A stretch of 64,000 bases of DNA from Neodiprion pinetum (lineage: Eukaryota > Arthropoda > Insecta > Hymenoptera > Diprionidae). The notes under the pieces are model-generated. The model saw only the letters and a list, made by a program, of their open reading frames with translations. It had not been told where the DNA came from and ran no database searches. The position numbers were made by a program, and so were the translations under genes. Location: assembly GCF_021155775.2 (NCBI RefSeq), contig NC_060237.1, positions 30,863,257 to 30,927,256 on the forward strand, read 5' to 3'. Below are positions 22,971 through 35,327 of the stretch, one piece after another (the first letter of the stretch is position 1; every line of letters starts with the position of its first letter).

Positions 22971-25900
22971 ATGAGAGCTGTACTTCTACTATGGATTTTG
23001 TTTCAAACGTTTGAATTCATCGGTAGTTACGACTGCCCGCAAAAATGTAAATGCAGAACAACCGGTGCACAAGCGGAGTGGTTGAAGGCGAGATGCGTCG
23101 GTGCAATTGAAGATATAAAGGATGTTGACATCAATGCAGTTAGCGTGGCGCTTTTCCAGCTGTAATACTTAGTAAATTATTTTCAAACCACTTCAATTAT
23201 TGAGCAATTTGTTAAATAGATCTGTTTACTTTTGAATGCAGAGATCTGAGCAAAAATGAAATCTATCTGATACAATCTGGAGTATTCAGAAATTTAACCA
23301 ACCTGCGCCGCCTGAATTTATCATCGAATAAAATTAGCTTTTTAGAAGAAGAAGCTTTTGGAGGGCTGCAAAGTCTTGAAAGACTGTGAGTCATTTTAAT
23401 TCCTATTGGTTATTAAATATGAAAAGAGTTTGTGAAGATTTTCATTGTTTTTTTTTGCTTCTCTTGCAGAGATTTAAGTAAGAATAACATTACCACTATT
23501 GATACCCATGCCTTCAGACAATTGACTCGACTCAAAAGGCTGTAAGTAAAACGAATTCTCAACATTGCAATAATATATTATGTATTTTATTATAATCGTA
23601 TGTTTTTTGCTTTCTTTTACCAGCGATTTATCAGCGAATATTATAAGCACCTTGGATACAACTTTATTTCATGATTTGCTGGTTTTAGATCGTCTGTAAG
23701 TTCATTTATGTTAGCTACTTTGCATCTCTTATTTCTGCTAGGTATGCAACTCTGTTTTGTTCAACCAATACTAAATTCTTTATGCATTTTGCCAAAGTGA
23801 TCTGGCTGTATGTGAATATTCGTATACTTAAATTTTGAAATAATCTAAATTCTCATACTTTTGCATTCTTGGATTTTATTGGATCAAAAAAAATGTAGTT
23901 ACATGTCTTTGTATTATAGGAAACTCAATCAAAATGATTTGACTACTTTGAAGGATGGTACATTTCATGGGCTCAATTCTTTGACGCAATTGTAAGACTT
24001 GGAAAGTTATTTTTTCTCATTATCAGCACAGTTTTCATCGTAGATACAACATAAAGACGTTAAATCTTTTATGATTCTATTTAGGGATTTATCCGGTAAC
24101 CCATGGGTGTGCGATTGCGGTATTTACTGGTTCAGTAACTGGATCCGGAATTCATCTATTAACTTAAGGTAATTAGACAATTCTGTTGTTTCTATAATCT
24201 TCCGATGCTCAAGGAGTTTAATAATTGATGTTTATATACTCTTCGCAGCCCAACACCAAAATGTTCTAGTCCAGATAATCTGAAGGGTCAACCAATGAAA
24301 AAATTAAGAGTTTCGGAGGAGATTCAGTGCCAGTTGGCTACACCGACAATTGAAATGATCCCTGATCAAAACCAAGTGGTGTTTGCCGGTGATTCGATAC
24401 ACTTAAAGTGTCGGGCTCCTGGCATAACAGAGGATAAAACAGCAAAGTTGAATTGGTTATGGAATCCAAACGCGACCGATATCGTTGACAATATAAATTA
24501 TACAGATCCTCGAACATCTTTACCTAATATTACAATTGAGAACAGACATTTGACAGATAGTGGAATAGTGGACAGGTAAATATTTCAATCTCATGTCTCC
24601 TCACTCCTGTCTATAGATGGTGAGTTTTCTATTAACCAGAGCTCTTATCTTGCCACTTAGCTTACTTAGCATCATTCCAGTCAAAGAAGAGCACAATGGT
24701 CAATGGAATTGTCAATTAGTATCTCTGCACAGAAACAAATCAAAAACGATCAATATGATAGTCATTTCTGAGAACACTCGTTACTGTCCACTAGCAGGTA
24801 ATATGATGAAATTATTATTTCAAAGAGCTTTTAATTCGTATGCCTTAAGATATAAAATTTTTGAGTGGTAAAATTGATTTAACACACTTTTTCACTCCAC
24901 TAGCTACTAGAAACAACAAAGGCGTTTATGCTTGGCCCAGAACTGTGATTGGTTGGAAAGTAGAACTACCTTGCGAAGGTAATCGGTTATCAGGTCCGAT
25001 GCAAGTATCTCTAAAAGCGTCGTACCGCTGTAACAAAACCGGACAGTGGGAAAATCTGAACACAGAATCCTGTCCATACGTATCTCACACAACGAAAGTA
25101 CTGGAACAATTTTCAAAAGTAAATTTGTCACTGACAAAAGGTAGTCTATTGGAGACAGCCAAAAGTTTCAAGAACTATACGATGGATAGCAGAAAATTGA
25201 CCGATCCTGTAGAAATCAATTTTATAACACTTACAATTGAGAACTATCTCCATTTTTTAGTACAAGAGAAAGAACTTTGTCCTATCCTCATAGAAATTGT
25301 GAACGTTGTTATGAAGTTACCGAAAGAAATGTTAAAAATTGCTGAAGTCAACTATGGCTCGTGTACAAGATTAATCAAAGCTGTTGAAACTGTGATCGAA
25401 TTTACACCTTCTATACAATCTCATAAGAAAAATATGGCTCTTGAGGAGATTAGAGTAAGACGTGAAACTTTCACTGGTTTAACTTGTACTTGGTACAGCA
25501 GTAGCGTTTTAGCAAGAGATTCCGATACAAGACTGTTACACTGCGCTACCAATAATAAGACTGCATTGATTAATACAAAGGACAAAGTTGTCGAAGCATC
25601 GATCCAGCTACCTTCAACCTTGCTGCGTCAACTGGATGTTACTGTAGCTCACCAGCTTATGATTTCAATGTACAGTGATAACAGACTATTTCCAATAGCT
25701 ACAGAAGATAGTAACATGGATATTTCATCCTGCGTCATCGGTAGCAAATTAAGTAAGTTACAAGAATAATTCCAACCAGGATGTTAACAAGATTTGCTTC
25801 GTAAATTTCCTTTTTAAACTATTCCTGCCTGCTGGCTTGCAAAAATTAAAAATATCAAAAATAATTGAAGGAAATATTTTACCAATTTCCAGTTGGCGTG

Positions 25901-28900
25901 CAAGTAGCTAATCTAACAGAGCCGGTGTATGTCACGTTAAAAGCACCGATTTATCACTATTCCGGTAGTCAACCGAGGCCGGTAGTTTGGGATTCGGGAG
26001 ATTCCAAAGGATGGACCAGTGACGGATGTCATTTATCGTACCTGGTAAATAATCTTATAGTGTTTCATTGCAACCGGTTAGGATACTATGGGCTTCTACA
26101 AGATACCAGTTTTCTCAAAGAGGAAACAGCAAGGTAAATGAATCATTTCGATACTTGCGCAATACACCATAGACTGGAAGTCGCTTGTATTCTCCACTAA
26201 TGACGAATTGATTCTCAGATGAAATTATTTATGATTATTTGTAGCATGGCGAGAGCAAAATTCAGATATTCTCATCCAGCAATTTATGTTGGGAGTTTCA
26301 TTGCTACAATATGCTTGACATGCGCATGTATCACCTATATGGTTTGCCATGCGTCAATTCTGATGCCAAAAAAAGTGAAACACTGTTTGGTAAATACATG
26401 GGTTGCGATGGTTCTCTTGTGCCTCCTTTACACTGTCGGGATTCAACAGACTGAAAATATTTACATTTGCCAGAGTATAGGATTAACTCTGCACTATCTA
26501 TCCCTGTGTAGTTTACTGTGGATGTCTGTTTCTGCTAGGTAAGCATCTTAAACACTAAACTAGTCAAAAAGGAAAAGATGTATCGTTCTGTCGATAACGT
26601 CATTCAAGATTACTGTCCAACTATACGAGCTCATGATCGTTTGTGATACGTTTCCAGCAACATGTATAAAAGACTGTCGAAATCTGATGTGGATGTTATA
26701 CCAGAAGACGAGCTGCCGGATCAACCGATACAGAAACCCTTGCTCGGTCTTTACTTGGTCGGATGGGGAATCGCGCTCATAATTTGTGGAATCTCGGGAG
26801 CCATAAACCTGCGGGAATACGCGAGTTATAATCATTGTTTTTTATCCTCTGGCCCAGCGCTAGCAGCTTTGTTTGTTCCTGCATTAATTTTAGTAATTTA
26901 TCTGATAATATTTCACCTGTTGATACGATGCGCAATCAGAAATATTGATTTGAATGCTCAACTATCCGAAGGTACTCAAGCAACTGAAAATATGGACTTA
27001 GAATTACTTGAACCAAACGTAAACGCTCCAGGCGACAGAAATAGTCTGCATAGTACGCAAACAGTGTCTTCCGAAGTTGAAGATTTGGAGCATTCTCAAA
27101 TAACACAGCTCAAGGGACAAGTAGTAGTTTTAATTTTATATTTAATTACGTGGCTCTTGGCTGCTTCTGCTCTAACAAGGCCTCTGATTCCTTACATAAC
27201 TCACGAAAAAACTATACTTAGTATTATGTACGCAATTTCAGCCAGTAGCCTAGGATTATTTATTCTCTTCTTTTATGGCATAGCTCGGAGTGATGTGCGA
27301 TTTCAGTGGCTAAGAATGCGTTGCTGGCTTAAAAAGAAAAAGAACAGGTGTTGCAGGACTAGAAGTGTATCCGACACTCATCCGGTGATACCGACTCAGC
27401 CGCTAGTACAATCATTAGCCCCGGTATCTAATTCTCAAGCTACTCAAGTAATATCGGACACTAATTCAAATAACTCATCGAGACATACAAATAAATCTCG
27501 TAATTCAAACTTGACAAGAGCTGTTGATCTCAACGCAATGGATGCCACGACTGCCGCTAAGATAGCTAACGTTAATTTAGTTGTCCTACACAGGCAACAA
27601 TACAGGTCTAACAATTCAGTGACTACATACACTGAGCCAACCCTGGCATCGGTAGAGATGTTTTACAACCCTCACCAAAGCGGCGTGGCACGAAAGTTCT
27701 TTAAGAAGCAAAGAAGGCATATGAAGAATAATAATTTGGGTCCCAGAAAACAGGGTGATGGAGGTGCTACTAGCGACGGTGGCAGTTGTATTTCTGTACC
27801 AAGACCTACCAGGTTAGAATCTAATATTGAAAAAAATATATTCAGTACGAGTGCCAAAGTGAATAACACGAATATTCACGTTGAGGTGAATCCAGTAAAT
27901 GGCATCAAAAACGTCAACATTCTGTCCGATAGCGGTGGCAGTGTTTCGGAAGAACGTAATATGCCAATGCGCTTTATCATCGGACAAGAAAATTTTATAC
28001 AAAATACAAAAAGATTAAACAGTGATTTTGATAGTGGAGCAATTTCACCTCGAAACAGTTCTCGACCTAAACAGCTATACACAAATACCAGTTTGAACAA
28101 TTCTGACGGCGAAAGCAAAGTCGAGACGGAAAAACACCTGAGAAACGTCTCTCAGCAGTGTAGCCTAGAATATAGTTCAGAAATTGAATCTATACAGCTA
28201 ACGAGCGAACAGAGCGATCACAATCTACCTGAAATTGGCGAAACACCTGAACAAACAGATCAAAATTTTCATTGCTCGAGTGCTAATGAAATGAGCGACT
28301 TGGACGAACATCACATTAACTCCCAATTTGAAATGCCAAAAAAATTATCCTATTCAAACAGCTTGTATTGCTTGCCAATGGATCATCTTATCGAGGCAAG
28401 AAATTATCGGAGATCATTAAACGACATCGCTTCCACAACAAGTTCCAGACGTTGCGAGAATGAATACTCTAGACCTTCATTGATGGATCTACAAAGTCTC
28501 ACTAGTTCTCATCTGTATGATCAAGTTCATAATTCTCAACAGATGATCGACAGATCGCAGCAATCTCTTGTTGAGGAAAATAGCTTGACAAGCGAAAATA
28601 CTTATACACAAGACCAAGATGGACAGACTTACGCTACTTCTTTGATGAATGTAACCAACGAACATGAGTTCAGACCTTTGACACATCTGCGTCAGCACAA
28701 CTTAGATGAGAGAAGTAGCCTGCGTAGGTCACAGCATAAAGGGCAAGACTATTTGGGGAAGGAATTCAATTCCCTCAATGATTTGACATTTCTTGACAAC
28801 TCAATATCTTCTGACGTCTTGAGGTCTTCACAAGCAAAGGATAGCACAAAGGTTTGTGAGAAAGAGGGCGATTATAGAAATGGTCAAGGCTACGTCATTT

Positions 28901-28974
28901 CGAATACCGACGATGAAGTATACTCTGAAAATTCTTCACTCTCGGGAAACATCAAAAAGGAAACGAGCGTTTAG
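22971..28974 (+). CDS. ADGRA3: Adhesion GPCR, ADGRA3 (GPR125) type
   Basis: Twelve coding exons: 22971-23161, 23242-23385, 23470-23541, 23624-23695, 23920-23991, 24085-24168, 24249-24575, 24640-24797, 24904-25752, 25893-26133, 26245-26538, 26658-28974; 1606 aa. Order: signal peptide; Cys-rich cap (DCPQKCKC); leucine-rich repeats encoded one per 72-bp exon, all with the same phase; LRR C-cap (NPWVCDCGIYWF); Ig-like domain; hormone-receptor-like segment; GAIN region; and seven hydrophobic segments. The GPS is degenerate (FHCNRLGYYGLL, no His-Leu-Ser/Thr), so self-cleavage is unlikely. The long Ser/Asn-rich cytoplasmic tail ends in ETSV, a class I PDZ ligand matching the ETTV of vertebrate ADGRA2/3, which bind Dlg. 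Likely a polarity/planar-signalling plasma-membrane receptor, by family inference. Confidence 0.9.
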
Positions 28975-31510
28975 AGTTTGATGAAGATGGCGGTTAAATT
29001 TTTGAGACTAAACAATTAATGGAAACAATTTAGTGCAGGAAGTGAATGTGATAAATTATTGCTTGATATGTAGCCAAATATATTTTCAAAAGTAGTTAAT
29101 ATGTTGTTCCAAAATATTAATGTGCCTCAATTATATGCAAAAGAATGAAATGCCGTTAATTAGATTCTTTGGAATCTGTCATATTCAAATTTTATTAAAC
29201 TTCATAGTATTGAAACTGTGAATACGTAAAAAGTGTTGTGATTAGTTAAATCGATGGTTTCTATTGGTTGCAAATTCAATACGGTACTCTGCCTGGGTTT
29301 CGTAAATACGTTTAAGATAATCAATGATTCAAATACGAATTTCACTCTGAACTATCATTCATGGAAAACTAGTTCGCCTTTTTTAAGTCTTGGGGAATTA
29401 GATTTTAAGACCTAGTATTTCCTGCACTGATATCATATACAGACAACTTGAAAAATGAACCTTGTATATTATCTGAAGAATCTTCCAATAATGTGCCACA
29501 ACATTGGTAAGAAATCGATGTGTGATTCTACGATTGAAAATCATAGTATTATTTATAAACATTATATTTCAAGAGACTTTTTGTATCATGTACCAATTGT
29601 ATTGACTTGTTTGCCAATTTTCTGCTAGTTTTTTTTTTTTTTTTTTTTTCTTTTTTTTTACTAAATGTTTTTCAATTTCTCTTCTGTATGTATTTATTTC
29701 CAGAAAAAGATATATTGTATATAACAAATAACAAAACTTCCAAATTTATTGGCAACTATTTTCTTAACATTTTAGCAGAACTAAATATAACATACCTAGT
29801 TATAGTTTTGTTTTTCTTTGTAAGCTGCATTTATAGTTGTTTAAGACAAATTGCCATGTTAATCTAAATTCGATGGAAAAAAAAAACCGAACTGTTATAA
29901 TTTTTTTATCTGAAACTACAAAACGATCTCAAAACATTAAATCTCACATCATATTAACTTCTATTGAACAATGAAGACAAATCGCACTGATTAAAGTTTA
30001 ACATTAAGTAGTGATCTGGCAATTCATTGTCAAGTTTTGTAATTTTTAACTTCATTATTCATTCATGTACTTTGATTTAGGCGTGCAAGCGACGCGCAGC
30101 TAATTGTCTCTCTATTAAAAAATAAATAAAAAATACTCAATGTACGTAAAAGCTTATATTATACAACCTCACATATCCTGCTTTTAGTCACATTAGACGC
30201 AGATATTGTAAATAATTTGTACTTTTCAAATAAATGATTTTACCTTGATTGTAAACAAGGATTTTTATTTTTTATGAATTTGCCTAAAAAATAATCTTCT
30301 CCTCTGTGAGAAATATTCAAATATTCCAGACGTTGGCTCCGTTTCATCAGGAAATTATAATTAGTTTTCCCCTATGGGATTTTGCTGTTATACTTATCCT
30401 GATTTCTTATAGGAAGCGGTAACTATCAATACAAAGTTCAAACAGGTTGAATGGGAATTTGTCACAGCGTCATATGCCGAGGAATCTCAATATGCCAATT
30501 ACTACTGCCAATTATTTCTCAGATAAACCTGGCTCACACGGTGCCGAGAGTAATGTACAAGTATCGTCGAGTCAGAGATAGCAAATTCTAATAACACATT
30601 GAATTCTAATTAAATGAAATGAAGTGCTGGATTCAGTCTTTGAAGGTCAATGTAGAAAGATTAAGTTACCACCAACTGTTTGATTTCAAATGCAATCTTT
30701 GAAGCCATCTTTCACGCGCAATGCAAAGTAGGAGTCGAACGTACTTTCTATTATTGTGGCTTGCATACCTTACGATCCGAATTTTCTGCCGTATCATTAG
30801 GTATTAGTTGACTTCATAACAAACACTGATTAATTACGGCCAATTTGTTGGAAGCGTGCAAATTCTACCACAAGAAAAATAGAACAATATCATTCAATAC
30901 CAATTGGACTAGAGATACTTTGTTCGCTACTCGTTTAATTCCACTTGATAAATAATGACTATTAGCAAATTTCGGAATAATTCAACCTAATTTGATGACT
31001 ATGCATACACATACACGTATTCTAGTCGAGTACTATAAAATGTGTTCAATTTTTGTAACGGCATATTCAAACCTTATCTTCACATGTCAAAAATATTGAT
31101 ATTCTGCTGAGCAATTACAAAGATGAAACACTCATATTCATAATCTTCGACCTTAGACTTGATGTTATGTAATATGTGATGTGGGCAATCTTGAATCGGG
31201 TATCTTTCTCACTAAGACTTTTTAAAAAAATGCCTGCCCCCAACTATTCCTCTGAACAAGGTTATCGTTTCAACCCCACTGCTGTGTTTCGAGGCATAAT
31301 GGAATTACAACGATGAAAACGTCAACAGCGGGAGTTTTACTGTAAATGTGCAGCTGACACTATTCTCTGATTTGTCGGTGATAGTCTGTTGAGAACTAGA
31401 AGTCTGAATTCGTGTAACGAAAGAGCAACATAAGTAGATGCTAATAATAAATTGTTGGACTGTATTTGGTTGTAATTTTGAATCACTTTCCCCATTTTAT
31501 TATTCGAAAA
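28975..31510. other. ADGRA3 3' UTR and intergenic region
   Basis: Long AT-rich 3' region with T-rich tracts near 29.63 kb and AATAAA-type hexamers near 30.12 and 30.23 kb. From about 29.70 to 30.24 kb it resembles the DNA downstream of the first oxidase gene (34.15-34.62 kb), so it belongs to a duplicated block. No gene is supported. Confidence 0.55.
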
Positions 31511-34033
31511 ATGGGCAATGTGATTATACATCGGCTCTATAATGTAGCACTAATTGTATGTCTAATACATTTAACGCTAGGGGATCAACCAAAGATTATT
31601 ATCATTGGTGCCGGTCCTGCTGGTATAGCAGCTGCATCAAAGCTTTACGAACATGGTTTCCGCAATCTCACCATTTTGGAAGCTGAGAGTAGAATTGGTG
31701 GTAGAGTATATACCACATGGTTCGGTAAGTATTTGTTAAACGTTAAATTAACTTATAATTGAGCCGTATTGATTGATGTGAAACAATATTGGAAGGATAA
31801 AAATTGAAGAATTGACTGTTTTCAGATGAAAGCTGGGTAGACCTTGGTGGTCAATCTGTTCATGGAGAAACAGGTAACATAGTCTTTCAAATAGCTTCGC
31901 CACTTGGGCTTTTGGAAGTTCCAGATGGAAACGGCGGGCTTGATTTCAACATTCATGATTCGAAAGGTTCACAGCTCCCTGTGGATATTGCTGATGATTT
32001 ACTTGAATTGTATTTGAATGTATCAGCTATTGCAGAGAAAGCCTTGGAGGGAAACAACGGCTCTATGGGAGATTTTTTTGCACCAGAGTAAATGTTTGCA
32101 GTACTGTAGAATAATTTTGAATCAGATTTGGAGATTATTTGATATTATCTATCCTCATCGTTGTGTGGTTTTTGTTTTTTTTTACTTAGATTTAGTAGGG
32201 AGCTGCTAAAATACCAAACATTCAATGAGACCGTTGTGAAGGGGTTAATAAAGATGTTTGAGGGTTTAACAATATCGACAGACAGTGCGGATAACTGGAA
32301 TAATATTTCGGCGAAAAACTTTGTTGGATATGCGGATTGCCCGGGAAGCGAAATCGTCAACTGGAAGGACAGAGGATATGGAACTATACTTGATATATTA
32401 ATGGTAAACCGATTGCGATTACATGTATTTGACTGATTCTACAGAGAAAGATGGATTGGTTGACTTTCAACCCTATCATATCATTTGAATTAAAACAGTT
32501 TCAACAGCAAAATTTTGCAAGATATTGAGTTCAAAATATAGGTATACTTGTAAAGCATTTATAAACTTTACGATGGTTTTCAATAACTTTTTCATATACA
32601 TTCCAGAAAAAATATCCAAACCCTGAAGAAGAACTTCCAATTATGAACAACACCTTGTTGAATTCGGAAGTGGTCAACGTTAATTATAACGCAACAGACA
32701 AAAAGGTTTTGATCGAAACGAGCAATGGGCAAAAGTACACGGCGGATCACGTTATCGTAACACCATCATTAGGCGTACTGAAGGAACAATACGAAACTTT
32801 ATTTACACCCCAATTACCAGAATCTAAAGTGAAAACTATCAAAGTGAATAATGCTATGTTGCCAAATTATTTCACTTCTTGAAGCCGTTTATTGCAAGGA
32901 GACAGCTAATATTCTTCGATTGCTTTCAGGGCCTATCGATGGGATCTGCTGCTAAGATTTATTTTGCTTTTAAGGAACCATGGTGGCCCGCCAACCGTAG
33001 TTTAGTTCTCTTGTGGGATGAAACGGATAGACGAGAGTATGAGAATGATGTAAGTAATGAGAACTTTATAGAATCTGTAATTCATCAAACGAAGCCTACC
33101 TCTTGACACTCCTCTATCAACTACTATACTGTGTCTTACTACTGAAAATTGTTGGGAATTGTAAGGTTTCTAACGCTACTTTTGGAATAAACTTGTGCAT
33201 CGTCTCAGCCAATACAAAATATTGGAGAAATATCACTTGTTGTTACATGTATGAAATTTATCACAGCCGAGTAAGAAATGGTTGTTGGATTTGATTTCCT
33301 TTACTGTGGTACCGCACAGACCACGACTATTACGTGCTTGGATTAACGGAGCCGGAGCCCGATACATGGAAACATTACCTGAAAGTCAAGCTTTTGACGA
33401 AGCATTTGCCTTGCTTGATAAATTTTTCGGAAAGTCGTATAATATCACCAAACCTACTGGGCATTTGCGGTAAGTTAGTTCTATCGCTAATGAAAATAGT
33501 ATCGTTTGCACTGATCTGTATAAAATTTTTCATCAACAATTAAATTTCAACATCAGTTTGATTTAAATATATTTACGGGTATACATTACATATTCAAGTC
33601 ATATACAGACTAATTTTTTGAATAAATTCTAGGACTAATTGGAACACCAATAAACACTTCCGAGGCGCATACAGTTTCAGAAGTATGGAATCTGAGAGAG
33701 CTGACGTTTGGGCAAATGAATTAGCAGCACCATTGCTACTTGACGGCAAACCAGTGAGTATAAAACGACCTTGTGCTTGTAAAGATAAAATAAATGTATG
33801 TAAATATTTTTAATTTCCATTATGAGTTTCAAACAAACGTACGTTGAAACAGCTGGTAACAAGTGCATAATTGGCGTATCTAAAATAGTTTGTTTTCCTT
33901 CCAGATAGTCATGTTCGCAGGAGAGGCAACCAATAGTCAGCACTGGTCAACTGTTCATGGAGCAATAGACTCTGGTTTTCGTGAAGCAGACAGACTTATA
34001 GAATTATATAACACGAAGAATCTGTCAAAATGA
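31511..34033 (+). CDS. Secreted polyamine/amine oxidase, tandem copy 1
   Basis: Eight exons: 31511-31724, 31826-32087, 32190-32403, 32607-32843, 32930-33049, 33267-33469, 33633-33753, 33905-34033; 499 aa. A hydrophobic signal peptide precedes the FAD dinucleotide motif IIIGAGPAGIAAASKL. GGRVYTTWF, the active-site lysine region GSAAKIYFAF and the C-terminal FAD-contact motif FAGEATNSQHWSTVHGA mark it as a flavin monoamine/spermine oxidase relative. Notable: the usual GGQWVHGE is GGQSVHGE here (Trp to Ser). The start at 31511 is preferred over an in-frame upstream Met (31466) because it gives a better signal peptide. Expected reaction: FAD-dependent oxidation of spermine or N-acetylated polyamines, giving H2O2 and an aminoaldehyde. 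The substrate is not decidable here. Exon 4 is almost identical to that of copy 2. Confidence 0.88.
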
Positions 34034-35327
34034 TAAGAATATTTTGTATGTAGCACATATATTTCTCTCAACAAAAATGTATGCTCAGAAATCGGTTATT
34101 CGCTCTCCAATTCAGATTTTTTATCTATCAGCTTCCTGTCAGCATTGCTCTCGGGAAAAAGATATATTGTATGTAACAAATGACTGAACTTCTAAATTTT
34201 TGAACAGTTATCTTCTTGACATTCAAATCGGGCTTATATATCGTGATATTTATATACCAAATTTCGTTTCTTTTGACGAAGTCATATATGTGTTCTCATT
34301 TCTCAATTTCTGAAGACAAAATGCTGTAGGAATCTAACTAAAAATTTTCAACTGTCAATATTTTTATTGTTCGTATCCATAAAATGACCTCGAAATACGA
34401 ATCTGTATTTTGCAAATCCATTATGCGTACATTTACTTTGGTTTACTTTTGAGAATGACGTGCAGTCAATTTTCTCTGAACTATTTGGATAAAAATAGAT
34501 TCAATGTTTGTAGAAACTTATAGTACATTGCTCATGTATCCTTTTTCAGTCACGTCACATGCAGATGATAATATCCACAGTTTGTACTTTGTTCATAAAT
34601 AAAATGAATCCAATTGTGAGTCAGACTTTCTTTTTTCAATCAAATTACTTCAAAAATATTGTTTCTTATCCTCTTCAATGAATATTCTAAACTTTGATTC
34701 TGTGCAATTAGCAAATCAGAAGTAACTCCTTTGGCGAAAATTCCCATTTTATCTTTTTCAAATTCTTGAGAAGCCCGTATTAATGCAAAGAAAACTGGAT
34801 GAAATCAAGAGAGAATTTGCAGCAGTATCATAGGCTAAAGAGTCTCAATTGATCCATTGCTGCAGCCAATTATTTGATTGATAGTTAAGAATATTGCAGT
34901 GAAGAAGCAGTGCCCTTGTAATAGTACAGGGATTACATAACGAGAGTTAGGAGGTCTGTGATAACAGATTTGTAAAATGTACTGAATCTTATCAAAAGGG
35001 GTAAAGTTCAGTCTTGATTTATTGAAGCTGAATGGCCAGGGGGCAAGTGATTATTAGTTCTGATTTTATTTAAAACGCTATCTTTGGACCTATTTTTTTT
35101 CAACTCGTAAAATTATAATTTCGCTTATTTACCCTACGGCTATTAATTATTCACAGTGCTATCTATGGAACGTAAACTCTACAAGGTTCTTCAATCAATC
35201 GCGGTCGTCTGTTGATCTTCTACTGCATCAACAAGAAAAGAACCATATTACTAAATAGCGATACCGCTCTGTGTACTTATTACAGTAATTATTTGAGTCG
35301 ACTCGTTTAATACAACGTGATAAAACA
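34034..35327. other. Intergenic spacer between tandem oxidase genes
   Basis: About 1.3 kb without coding sequence. The part from about 34.15 to 34.62 kb is diverged but clearly similar to the region after the ADGRA3 gene (29.70-30.24 kb), including a shared AAAAAGATATATTGTAT block. This marks the repeat unit of the tandem duplication. Confidence 0.65.
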
